A stretch of 5,204 nt of DNA from Clostridiales bacterium (GCA_003343605.1 QAKW01000045.1:1-5204), one strand, 5' to 3'. Counted from the first letter of the stretch, positions 1 to 5,204 are shown. Notes: generated from the letters alone by a model not told the origin. A program made the numbers and translations.

Positions 1-329
1 AAAAGTGGCTTTGTTTCTGTGTGGAGCAGGTTTTGACCAACGCGATCAAATATACGCATCAGGGCGTGATCTCTGTTTATGCGCAGGGAGAGACGCTGGT
101 GATCCGGGATACCGGCATTGGCATCGCCCCGGAAGATCTGCCGCGGATCGGGGAAAAGGGGTATACCGGCTATAACGGCCGGACCGATCAAAAGGCAACC
201 GGGCTGGGGCTTTACCTGACCCGCCGGATTCTAAAAAAGCTGGGCCATACCTTTGCGATCGATTCTGCCCCCGGGAAGGGCACAACGGTGCGCATCGGCC
301 TGCAGACGGCGCGGCCGGTTTATGAATAG
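1..329 (+). CDS. bceS: BceS-type sensor histidine kinase, C-terminal fragment
   Basis: This is the ATP-binding end of a membrane sensor kinase, cut at its 5' side by the window edge; the first complete codon is at position 3 and the stop is TAG at 327-329. The GTG at 21 is internal, because the frame stays open upstream and reads KWLCFCVEQVL, a good match to the N-box lead-in of this family. Visible HATPase_c motifs, in order, are the N box (EQVLTNAIKYT), the G1 box (DTGIGI), the F-box region (EKGYTGYNGR) and the G2 box (TGLGLYL). The combination EKG(Y/F)TG-x-NGR followed by K-x-TGLGLYL is characteristic of the intramembrane-sensing BceS kinases of Firmicutes. Known members act with a BceAB transporter in peptide-antibiotic sensing, and exactly such a transporter follows at 450-3177. 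The phosphoacceptor histidine and membrane helices lie outside the window. Assignment to the family is firm; the inducing peptide cannot be read from the sequence. Confidence 0.9.
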   Translation, partial: KWLCFCVEQVLTNAIKYTHQGVISVYAQGETLVIRDTGIGIAPEDLPRIGEKGYTGYNGRTDQKATGLGLYLTRRILKKLGHTFAIDSAPGKGTTVRIGLQTARPVYE

Positions 330-338
330 CGGCAAAAA

Positions 339-370
339 CGCCCAACCTTACAAACTGGTAAGGTTGGGCG
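339..370. terminator. 13-bp perfect hairpin between kinase and transporter genes
   Basis: Arm 339-351 (CGCCCAACCTTAC) is exactly complementary to 358-370, with a 6-base loop (AAACTG). It begins 9 bases after the kinase stop codon, where a terminator or processing site would sit. A run of five A precedes the left arm (334-338), but the + strand side after the stem reads CCGGTTTGTA, so there is no good U-tract for + transcription. Read on the minus strand the stem is followed by TTTTTG, a better intrinsic terminator signature, although no minus-strand gene is seen that would need it here. It may be a weak or partial terminator that lowers transporter expression relative to the kinase, or an mRNA-stability stem. 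Confidence 0.5.
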
Positions 371-400
371 CCGGTTTGTAAGGCAGATCGATGGAACCGG
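346..400 (+). promoter_or_regulatory. Alternative, mutually exclusive leader hairpin upstream of bceA
   Basis: Bases 346-358 can pair with 371-383 over 13 positions (12 Watson-Crick plus one G-U), closing a 12-base loop. This stem uses the same 346-358 segment that forms the loop side of hairpin 339-370, so only one of the two can exist at a time. The basis is one CCTTAC (346-351) and two downstream GTAAGG copies (358-363 and 378-383). A third short stem, CCGGTT (371-376) with AACCGG (395-400), would compete with the second. The arrangement resembles an attenuator or RNA switch, but no U-tract follows any stem on the + strand and no known riboswitch class is recognised. It could also be a degenerate repeat without function. 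Confidence 0.35.
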
Positions 401-449
401 GGCCGCTCCTGTTGTAAAATGGGAGGCAGGGAAAGGAAGGGATGTCAAG

Positions 450-1214
450 ATGACGATTCTGGAGGTAAACAACCTCAAAAAAATCTATACCACCCGTTTC
501 GGCGGCAATCAGGTGACAGCGCTCAGCGATGTCAGCTTTGCGGTGGAGCAGGGGGAATACGTTGCTATTATGGGCGAGAGTGGATCCGGAAAAACGACGC
601 TGCTGAATATTCTGGCGGCGCTGGACCGGCCGACTTCCGGTGAAGTGCTTTTGGCCGGGCGCCCGCTTTCCGGTGTTGGCGAGCGGGAGCTGGCCGCCTT
701 CCGCAGGGAGCATCTCGGCTTTGTTTTTCAGGATTTCAACCTGCTCGATACCTTTTCTCTGCAGGATAATATTCTTCTGCCGCTGGTGCTGGCCGGTACC
801 GGTTATCATGAAATGATCCGGCGGCTGATGCCGGTTGCCGAGAAGCTGGGGATTGTTCCGATCCTGAAAAAATACCCCTATGAGGTATCGGGCGGCCAAA
901 AACAGCGCGCGGCGGTAGCGCGGGCACTGATTACCAACCCGCAGATTGTTTTGGCTGATGAGCCAACCGGCGCGCTCGACAGCAAGGCCACCGATGGCCT
1001 GCTCCGGCTGTTTGATGAGGTGAACCGTGAGGGGCAGACCATCCTGATGGTGACCCATTCCACCCGCGCCGCAAGCCACGCGAAGCGGGTGCTTTTCATC
1101 CGCGACGGAATGGTGTTTCATCAGCTTTACCGGGGGGAGGCCACCGATGGGGAGCTCTTTGAGCGCATCTCTGATACGCAGACGATGCTGATGCGGGGTG
1201 GGGAAGATGCGTAA
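450..1214 (+). CDS. bceA: BceA-type ABC transporter ATP-binding protein
   Basis: This is the cytoplasmic ATPase of a peptide-antibiotic resistance and sensing transporter of the MacB/LolD-like ABC group; it powers the permease encoded next. All nucleotide-binding motifs are intact: Walker A GESGSGKT (residues 42-49), Q-loop glutamine in FVFQD (Q94), ABC signature VSGGQKQR (146-153), Walker B IVLADE with catalytic Glu171, D-loop GALDS (174-178) and H-loop His203. At 254 aa it has the usual BceA length. The ATG at 450 is chosen because AAGGAAGGG (433-441) lies 8 bases upstream and the protein starts directly with the family's MTILEVNNLKKIY-like strand. It follows the kinase gene by 120 bases and overlaps the permease by 8 bases, so ATPase and permease are translationally coupled. 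No convincing promoter is seen directly upstream. The bce symbol is used at family level; the transported peptide is unknown. Confidence 0.95.
   Translation: MTILEVNNLKKIYTTRFGGNQVTALSDVSFAVEQGEYVAIMGESGSGKTTLLNILAALDRPTSGEVLLAGRPLSGVGERELAAFRREHLGFVFQDFNLLDTFSLQDNILLPLVLAGTGYHEMIRRLMPVAEKLGIVPILKKYPYEVSGGQKQRAAVARALITNPQIVLADEPTGALDSKATDGLLRLFDEVNREGQTILMVTHSTRAASHAKRVLFIRDGMVFHQLYRGEATDGELFERISDTQTMLMRGGEDA
1195..1204 (+). promoter_or_regulatory. Ribosome binding site deciding the bceB start
   Basis: The purine-rich stretch GGGGTGGGGA lies within the last codons of bceA and about 3 to 8 bases ahead of ATG 1207. The alternative in-frame GTG at 1198 falls inside this stretch and has no Shine-Dalgarno-like sequence before it. 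This favours ATG 1207, which gives an ATGCGTAA overlap with the bceA stop, a usual layout for translational coupling. Confidence 0.6.
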
Positions 1215-3177
1215 AGGCTTTTATTGCAGGCTTGCCCTGCAGAATATCTGCAAAAACGGCAGATTCTATATTCCTTATATCCTGGCCGGTATTTTTACCG
1301 TGGCGGGTTTTTACAATACCATTGCGATCAACGCCGATCCGGCAATAACCCAGATGCCCGGCGCCCAGCATCTTAAAATGATTATGTTTCTCGGCGCGAT
1401 CATTCTGGCGATTTTTTCTGCGGTCTTTCTGTTTTATACCAATAGCTTTTTGATGAAGCGCCGTACCCGTGAGCTGGGGCTTTATAATGTTTTGGGGATG
1501 GAAAAGCGGCATATTGCCGGCATCCTGCTCTGGGAATGCCTGATCAGCGGTGCCATTTGCATAGCGGGCGGGCTGCTGGCGGGAATCCTGCTTTCAAAAC
1601 TCCTGCTGCTGATTCTGTTTCGGGTTTTGTTTTTTACCGTGCATTTCGGCTTTTCAATCCGGCTTTCTTCGCTCGGTATCACCGCGGCGCTCTTTGCCTG
1701 CATCTTTCTGCTTAATCTGCTGGCCAACCTGGTGAAGATCGGGCGGGCGCGGCCGGTGGAACTGCTGCAGAGCGGCCGGGCTGGCGAGCGGGAGCCGAAA
1801 ACAAAATGGCTGCTGGTTGCCGCCGGACTGCTCGCGCTTGGCGGCGGGTATTATATCGCGATTGCAACCGAGAATCCGATCAAGGCGATCCCGTTGTTTT
1901 TTGTGGCGGTGCTGCTGGTGATTATTGCAACCTACTGCCTTTTTACCGCCGGCAGCATCGCGCTGCTGAAGCTGATGCGCCGCAACCGGAATTATTATTA
2001 CCAGCCCCGGCATTTTGTTGCGGTTTCAGGGATGCTGCACCGCATGAAGCAGAATGCGGTGGGGCTGTCGAATATCTGCATTCTCTGCACGATGGTGCTG
2101 GTAATGGTGTCGGCAACGGTTTGCCTGTTTGCCGGAACAGAGGATGCGATCGCTAACCGCTATCCTTATGATATCAGCTTTGATACGCCGGCAGAAGAGC
2201 TACCCGACCGCGATGCCTTCCGGCAGGCCTGCGTTGCAGCAGTGGATGCGCAGGGGCTTACGATGGAAAATATTGCGGATATTGAAACCCTGAGCTTCTC
2301 GGCCGCCCGCCGGGAAAATCGTTTTGAGATGGAGCGGGCAAATATTGATTCGCTCGATGACCTCACCGTCATCGGCTTTGTGACCTGGGCGGATTATGTG
2401 CGCGCGGGCGGTGCCGGGGAAGCGCCCGGCACGGGGGAGCTGCTTGCCTGGCGGCCGCGCGGGGCCGAGGCTCTTGCAGAGATCACCATTGGCGGCCGGG
2501 CGTTTACCATCGGGCAATGGCTGGAGGACTGGACGATCAGAGGAAATTATTTTTCCAAAATATTCGATTGCTACATGTTTGTAGTGCCAGACAGGCAGAC
2601 TCTGCAGGAAATCGAAGCAATGCAGCGCGCGGTTTACGGTGAGGCGGCCAGCAGTATTACCTGGAGCTATGCATTTGATCTTACGGGAACCGATGAGGAG
2701 CAGACCGGCTGCTTTGATGCGATTCAGGCGCGCACCGGCGCCGGCTATGGGGAATGCAGGGCCGCGGGCAAGGCTTCATTTTACGCTATGTACGGCGGGT
2801 TTATGTTCCTGGGAATGTTTCTCGGAACCATTTTTCTGATGGCCACGGCGCTGATTATCTATTATAAGCAGCTTTCCGAAGGGTATCTCGATCGTGAACG
2901 CTTCCGCATTATGCAGCAGGTAGGGCTCGACCGCAGAGAGATCAGAAAGATGATCCGTTCGCAGATTCTGATCGTGTTCTTTTTGCCGCTGCTGGCTGCG
3001 GGCGTGCATCTGGCCGCCGCTTTCCCGATTGTTACCCGGCTGCTGGCGGTGATGAATCTGACCAATTCGGGGCTGTTCCTGCTCTGCGCCGCGGGAACGC
3101 TGCTTGTTTTCGCCGCGGTTTACCTGCTCATTTACAGCCTGACGGCTAAAAGCTATTACCGGATCGTGAGCGGATAA
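1207..3177 (+). CDS. bceB: BceB-type FtsX-like ABC transporter permease
   Basis: This is the membrane subunit of the transporter powered by the preceding ATPase. Taking ATG 1207 it has 656 aa, the usual BceB size (the GTG at 1198 would add three residues). Ten hydrophobic segments can be read at about residues 19-39, 59-79, 104-129, 155-177, 200-220, 227-253, 284-308, 526-553, 586-607 and 621-644. A large extracytoplasmic domain of roughly 215 residues lies between helices 7 and 8, which is the hallmark of BceB. Both FtsX-type coupling segments are present: RTRELGLYNVLGMEKRHI after helix 2 and FRIMQQVGLDRREIRKMI after helix 8. In studied family members the large loop contributes to substrate recognition and the permease contacts the BceS kinase, consistent with the kinase gene upstream. 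The extracellular domain contains GC-rich, Gly/Ala-rich stretches (about 399-425). No frameshift or internal stop is seen. A terminator-like stem begins 3 bases after the TAA. Confidence 0.93.
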   Translation: MRKGFYCRLALQNICKNGRFYIPYILAGIFTVAGFYNTIAINADPAITQMPGAQHLKMIMFLGAIILAIFSAVFLFYTNSFLMKRRTRELGLYNVLGMEKRHIAGILLWECLISGAICIAGGLLAGILLSKLLLLILFRVLFFTVHFGFSIRLSSLGITAALFACIFLLNLLANLVKIGRARPVELLQSGRAGEREPKTKWLLVAAGLLALGGGYYIAIATENPIKAIPLFFVAVLLVIIATYCLFTAGSIALLKLMRRNRNYYYQPRHFVAVSGMLHRMKQNAVGLSNICILCTMVLVMVSATVCLFAGTEDAIANRYPYDISFDTPAEELPDRDAFRQACVAAVDAQGLTMENIADIETLSFSAARRENRFEMERANIDSLDDLTVIGFVTWADYVRAGGAGEAPGTGELLAWRPRGAEALAEITIGGRAFTIGQWLEDWTIRGNYFSKIFDCYMFVVPDRQTLQEIEAMQRAVYGEAASSITWSYAFDLTGTDEEQTGCFDAIQARTGAGYGECRAAGKASFYAMYGGFMFLGMFLGTIFLMATALIIYYKQLSEGYLDRERFRIMQQVGLDRREIRKMIRSQILIVFFLPLLAAGVHLAAAFPIVTRLLAVMNLTNSGLFLLCAAGTLLVFAAVYLLIYSLTAKSYYRIVSG

Positions 3178-3179
3178 AG

Positions 3180-3214
3180 GCAAAGGGCTGTGCTTTTTAA
3201 GCACAGCCCTTTGC
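3180..3214. terminator. Shared convergent terminator stem
   Basis: Arm 3180-3195 (GCAAAGGGCTGTGCTT) is perfectly complementary to 3199-3214 around a TTT loop, giving a 16-bp stem. It sits 3 bases after the bceB stop and 15 bases beyond the stop of the minus-strand gene ending at 3230, so it lies between two converging units and probably serves both. The flanking T-tracts are poor in both directions (GGCGTTTCTGCTGTTT on +, CTTTATCC on -), so termination would rely mainly on stem strength. Confidence 0.8.
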
Positions 3215-3229
3215 GGCGTTTCTGCTGTT

Positions 3230-3793
3230 TCAATTTAAATTTTCGAGGCTGCTGAATTGATAAACGTCTTGATTATGCCAGATCTGATCCTCCCCCAGAG
3301 TGAAAAAGCCGCGCGTTCCCTGAAAAGCCCTGTAATAATTCCCGGGCTCTTTGAAATGTTCCTGATCGTTTAAAAACACAAAAATCAAATAGGTCTCGCC
3401 TTCTTTGATTTCAACGTGGTCTTCATAGGTATGTGTAACGCCTTCAAAGGTGCCGCCTTCGAGCCGGATCTCGATGGTGTTCGGATCATAGGGAACACCT
3501 TTGAAAACTTGATCGATCTGAAAATGATATTTGGTAAAAATTTCTGTTGCGAGCCCTTGGTTATCCGGCGGGGGCGGATCGATGCTGTTTAATAGATAGG
3601 CCTCGCTCTGCCCGGTGAATTTGCCCAGCGCAATCAAATCGGCCGTCTCAACCAGTTCTTCCTGCGAAACATAGGGATATAAGGAATTTACAATATTCTC
3701 TTTTTGAGTCCCCCAGAAATGGAGGATGATGCCGGTAATCAGGCCGCCTGCCAGCAAGCCGCAAAGAGAGATTGGGATGATCTTTTTTTTCAT
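3230..3793 (-). CDS. Membrane-anchored protein with TIMP/netrin-like sequence pattern, function unknown
   Basis: This 187-residue protein starts MKKKIIPIS and has one hydrophobic segment (about residues 5-27), which serves as signal anchor or signal peptide; the remainder is predicted extracytoplasmic. Cys11 is preceded by ISL, not a proper lipobox, so lipidation is unlikely. The soluble part shows an ordered pattern: ETADLIALGKF (49-59), YHFQIDQVFKG (89-99), IEIRLEGGTFEG (107-118), EGETYLIFVFL (131-141) and QGTRGFFTL (158-166). The order 'AD-hydrophobic-G, long strand ending in FKG, strand, GxxYLIF' recalls the OB-like N-terminal domain of TIMPs and netrin-like domains, but the TIMP amino-terminal Cys and its disulfides are absent. 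Similar patterns occur in uncharacterised Firmicutes proteins. The start is supported by AAAGGAGGA (plus-strand 3801-3809) 7 bases upstream. It lies 31 bases behind the metalloprotease gene on the same strand, so the two are probably co-transcribed. Real gene: near certain. Fold assignment: tentative, made by eye. Confidence 0.85.
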   Translation of the reverse strand: MKKKIIPISLCGLLAGGLITGIILHFWGTQKENIVNSLYPYVSQEELVETADLIALGKFTGQSEAYLLNSIDPPPPDNQGLATEIFTKYHFQIDQVFKGVPYDPNTIEIRLEGGTFEGVTHTYEDHVEIKEGETYLIFVFLNDQEHFKEPGNYYRAFQGTRGFFTLGEDQIWHNQDVYQFSSLENLN

Positions 3794-3824
3794 CAGTCAA
3801 TCCTCCTTTATAATATTATATTCT

Positions 3825-4427
3825 TCAACATCCATAAAGATAAAAAACACCGTGGATATCATCCTGTGACAAGGAACGTTTTGAAGTTTCACCGATCGGT
3901 CCGGATTCATACATGGTTGCCTCTGGTACGGCAGAATGATCAAGGCCTATCATATGTCCCACTTCATGCGTCATACAATTTTGAATATCATAGGAGCCCG
4001 ATTCCCCATTATTATCAAAAGGATAAGATACATTGATATCAATGTCTGCCTCTACAATCCGCCAGGGTCCTAACAGCGTCTTTTCTTTAAATCGGTGCGT
4101 CTGCATTAAATAGGTCCCGATATCTCGTTCGCCTTTGGTAACACGGTTTTCGTTATCTCGAGAAGTCTTATTATAAACATTATTGTTATGAGTCCATCCA
4201 GCCGAATTAACAATAGCGCTACAGGCTTGATTATTCCATGTTTGACAGGAATAATAAATGGCAGTAATTGTTGCGGGAGTAAAACCACTATAAGAGACTA
4301 AAGCAACCGGTGGATTTTTTATACCTCCTTCCACACCTATTGTATACGCGCATACTGTAATGGAAGAGCCTAAAACAAAGGAAACTAAGAGTACTAAAAC
4401 TACATAAAATTTAGTTATTTTTCTCAT
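3825..4427 (-). CDS. Secreted matrixin-type (M10-like) zinc metalloprotease
   Basis: The protein has 200 residues and begins with a clear signal peptide: basic MRKITK, a hydrophobic core (about 7-23) and a likely cleavage site after VCA (27). The catalytic zinc motif HEVGHMIGLDH (154-164) has all three histidines and the general-base Glu155, and matches the metzincin consensus HExxHxxGxxH. A Met-turn follows (ATMYES, Met172), then RSLSQDDIHGVFYLYG, the typical matrixin C-terminal helix. Upstream, VEADIDINVSYPF (125-137) matches the matrixin strand near the structural zinc and calcium site. The mature form of about 173 residues is close to a bare catalytic domain, with no hemopexin or cell-wall anchor domain. 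Cysteines at 61, 69, 151 and 200 could form disulfides. No propeptide with a PRCGxPD-type cysteine switch is visible. ATG 4427 is supported by GGAGGG (plus-strand 4436-4441) 8 bases upstream. The gene is visibly AT-richer than bceAB and mrp. Substrate unknown: host protein, peptide antibiotic or own surface protein are all possible. Confidence 0.93.
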   Translation of the reverse strand: MRKITKFYVVLVLLVSFVLGSSITVCAYTIGVEGGIKNPPVALVSYSGFTPATITAIYYSCQTWNNQACSAIVNSAGWTHNNNVYNKTSRDNENRVTKGERDIGTYLMQTHRFKEKTLLGPWRIVEADIDINVSYPFDNNGESGSYDIQNCMTHEVGHMIGLDHSAVPEATMYESGPIGETSKRSLSQDDIHGVFYLYGC

Positions 4428-4457
4428 TTGTTAAACCCTCCATTCTGGTTTGGTTAA

Positions 4458-4486
4458 AATATACCATAAATATTATAAAATGTCAA
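4458..4486 (-). promoter_or_regulatory. Strong sigma-A-type promoter for the metalloprotease operon
   Basis: On the minus strand a perfect -35 TTGACA (plus-strand 4481-4486) is followed after exactly 17 bases by TATATT (plus-strand 4458-4463), a -10 box with one mismatch, preceded by TGG and so also fitting an extended -10 (TGn). The predicted start near 4451 gives a leader of about 23 bases with the Shine-Dalgarno GGAGGG placed correctly for ATG 4427. This is the only credible promoter seen for the two minus-strand genes. Confidence 0.8.
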
Positions 4487-4524
4487 TATAAAATGTTGGT
4501 TAATTAAAACAAATTAGATTCATA

Positions 4525-4553
4525 TTGAAATATGTACTTAGATATGATATTTT
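4525..4553 (+). promoter_or_regulatory. Probable sigma-A-type promoter for mrp
   Basis: TTGAAA (4525-4530, five of six matches to TTGACA) is followed after 17 bases by TATTTT (4548-4553), a weaker -10 box preceded by TGA, which fits an extended -10. The start would fall near 4560, leaving a leader of about 29 bases. An alternative is TTCATA (4519-4524) with TATGAT (4543-4548) at 18-base spacing. Either way it diverges from the metalloprotease promoter, with the two -35 boxes about 40 bases apart in very AT-rich DNA (10 G+C in the 60 bases 4501-4560). Confidence 0.55.
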
Positions 4554-4588
4554 ATGAACAAATGAATAAAGAGGGAAGTGTATTTAAA

Positions 4589-5204
4589 ATGGGATGTACG
4601 CACGATTGTGATTCATGCGGCTCTGATTGCAGCGGAAAAAATGAAACGGGCATGATGGAAAAACCCCACGAGCTGACCAGTGTAAAGAAGATGATCGGGG
4701 TTGTAAGCGGAAAAGGGGGCGTAGGCAAAAGCCTGGTGACGGCGATGTCTGCCGTGGCGATGCAGCGGCGGGGCTATCGCACCGCGATTCTGGATGCGGA
4801 TGTAACCGGCCCTTCGATTCCGAAGCTGTTTGGCCTTAAAGAAAAGGCCGGCGGCGACGGGGAGGCGCTTTATCCGGTAACCTCCAAGATGGGGGTGCAG
4901 GTGATGTCGGTCAATCTGCTGCTGGAGGATGAGGAGACCCCGGTGGTCTGGCGCGGGCCAATCATTGCGGGCACAGTGAAACAGTTTTGGACCGATGTGA
5001 TCTGGAACGATGTAGACTATATGTTTGTAGATATGCCGCCGGGAACCGGGGATGTGCCGCTCACGGTTTTCCAGTCGCTTCCGGTGGATGGGATCCTGAT
5101 CGTGACCTCACCGCAGGATCTGGTCTCTATGATTGTTGCCAAGGCAGTAAAGATGGCGCAGATGATGAACATTCCGATTTTCGGAATCATCGAAAACTAC
5201 AGCT
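4589..5204 (+). CDS. mrp: Mrp/NBP35-family Fe-S cluster carrier ATPase, N-terminal part
   Basis: The reading frame is open from ATG 4589 to the window end, giving 205 complete codons; the C-terminus is missing. It is a MinD/ParA-like P-loop ATPase of the Mrp (ApbC) group, which in characterised members binds iron-sulfur clusters and hands them to apo-proteins in the cytoplasm. Visible motifs are the deviant Walker A GKGGVGKS (41-48) with signature Lys42, switch I DADVTGPSIPKLFG (69-82), and switch II DMPPGTGD (148-155), the Mrp-typical form. The N-terminus carries C3, C7, C10 and C14 (Cx3Cx2Cx3C), as often seen in clostridial Mrp proteins. The CxxC expected in the C-terminal half lies beyond the window. 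GAGGGAAG (4571-4578) serves as Shine-Dalgarno, with rather long spacing of about 10-13 bases. The gene is transcribed away from the metalloprotease gene, from a shared intergenic region. Confidence 0.95.
   Translation, partial: MGCTHDCDSCGSDCSGKNETGMMEKPHELTSVKKMIGVVSGKGGVGKSLVTAMSAVAMQRRGYRTAILDADVTGPSIPKLFGLKEKAGGDGEALYPVTSKMGVQVMSVNLLLEDEETPVVWRGPIIAGTVKQFWTDVIWNDVDYMFVDMPPGTGDVPLTVFQSLPVDGILIVTSPQDLVSMIVAKAVKMAQMMNIPIFGIIENYS

Noticed and set aside
415..420. TAAAAT as a possible -10 box for bceA
   Set aside because: The hexamer 17 bases upstream (TGGAAC) matches TTGACA at only three positions, and no extended -10 is present; too weak to list as a promoter.
348..1121. Minus-strand open frame of 257 codons opposite bceA
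   Set aside because: It lies fully antisense to a well-supported ATPase gene, has a composition typical of a complement shadow (many Arg, Gln, His, Pro) and no recognisable domain.
1198..1200. GTG as start of bceB
   Set aside because: No Shine-Dalgarno precedes it, while ATG 1207 has a purine-rich stretch at proper distance; the difference is only three residues.
1096..1512. Minus-strand open frame opposite the start of bceB
   Set aside because: Antisense to the bceA-bceB junction and the first permease helices, with no domain and a shadow-like composition.
1806..2156. Plus-strand open frame of 116 codons inside bceB
   Set aside because: Out-of-frame shadow of the permease; the real frame gives clear transmembrane helices here.
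3815..3820. Perfect TATAAT on the minus strand between the protease and the anchored protein genes
   Set aside because: The hexamer at 17-base spacing (TTATCT) is a poor -35 box, and the predicted start would fall within the Shine-Dalgarno sequence, so an internal promoter is not convincing.
3704..4036. Plus-strand open frame spanning the two minus-strand genes
   Set aside because: It runs antisense across the matrixin C-terminus and the anchored protein N-terminus, both of which have clear motifs and ribosome binding sites.
1..5204. tRNA, rRNA, CRISPR arrays, insertion sequences
   Set aside because: No cloverleaf-like segment, repeat-spacer pattern, transposase frame or terminal inverted repeat was noticed on reading; short elements could still be missed without a search.

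Overview
The window looks like chromosomal DNA of a Gram-positive, probably gut-associated Clostridia (Oscillospiraceae/Ruminococcaceae-like). The reasons are a BceS/BceA/BceB-type antimicrobial peptide sensing and efflux locus, a clostridial-style Mrp ATPase with a four-cysteine N-terminus, strong AAAGGAGG-type ribosome binding sites and sigma-A-type promoters, all in a GC-rich coding background. The genus assignment is inference.

Layout. (1) Positions 1-329 (+) hold the C-terminal ATPase part of a BceS-type sensor histidine kinase, cut by the window edge. (2) Positions 330-449 are a short gap with a perfect 13-bp hairpin and a second 13-bp hairpin that cannot form at the same time. (3) Positions 450-1214 (+) and 1207-3177 (+) encode the ABC ATPase and the ten-helix FtsX-type permease of a BceAB transporter, overlapping by 8 bases. 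(4) Positions 3180-3214 hold a 16-bp inverted repeat that probably terminates transcription from both sides. (5) Positions 4427-3230 (-) form a two-gene operon: first a secreted matrixin-type zinc metalloprotease (200 aa), then a membrane-anchored protein of unknown function (187 aa) whose extracytoplasmic part has a sequence pattern reminiscent of TIMP/netrin-like domains. (6) Positions 4428-4588 are an AT-rich divergent promoter region with one near-consensus promoter in each direction. (7) Positions 4589-5204 (+) hold the N-terminal 205 residues of an Mrp/NBP35-family iron-sulfur carrier ATPase, cut by the window end.

How the genes work together. In known systems the kinase and the BceAB transporter form one sensory complex: transporter flux against a peptide antibiotic is signalled to the kinase, which through its response regulator (expected just upstream, outside the window) induces the transporter. 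The minus-strand pair is a separate unit. It is visibly more AT-rich than its neighbours and sits between two conserved housekeeping-type loci, so it may be an accessory insertion. Its most interesting reading is a secreted matrixin paired with a cell-anchored candidate inhibitor or partner. That is a hypothesis based on motif pattern and gene order, not a demonstrated function.
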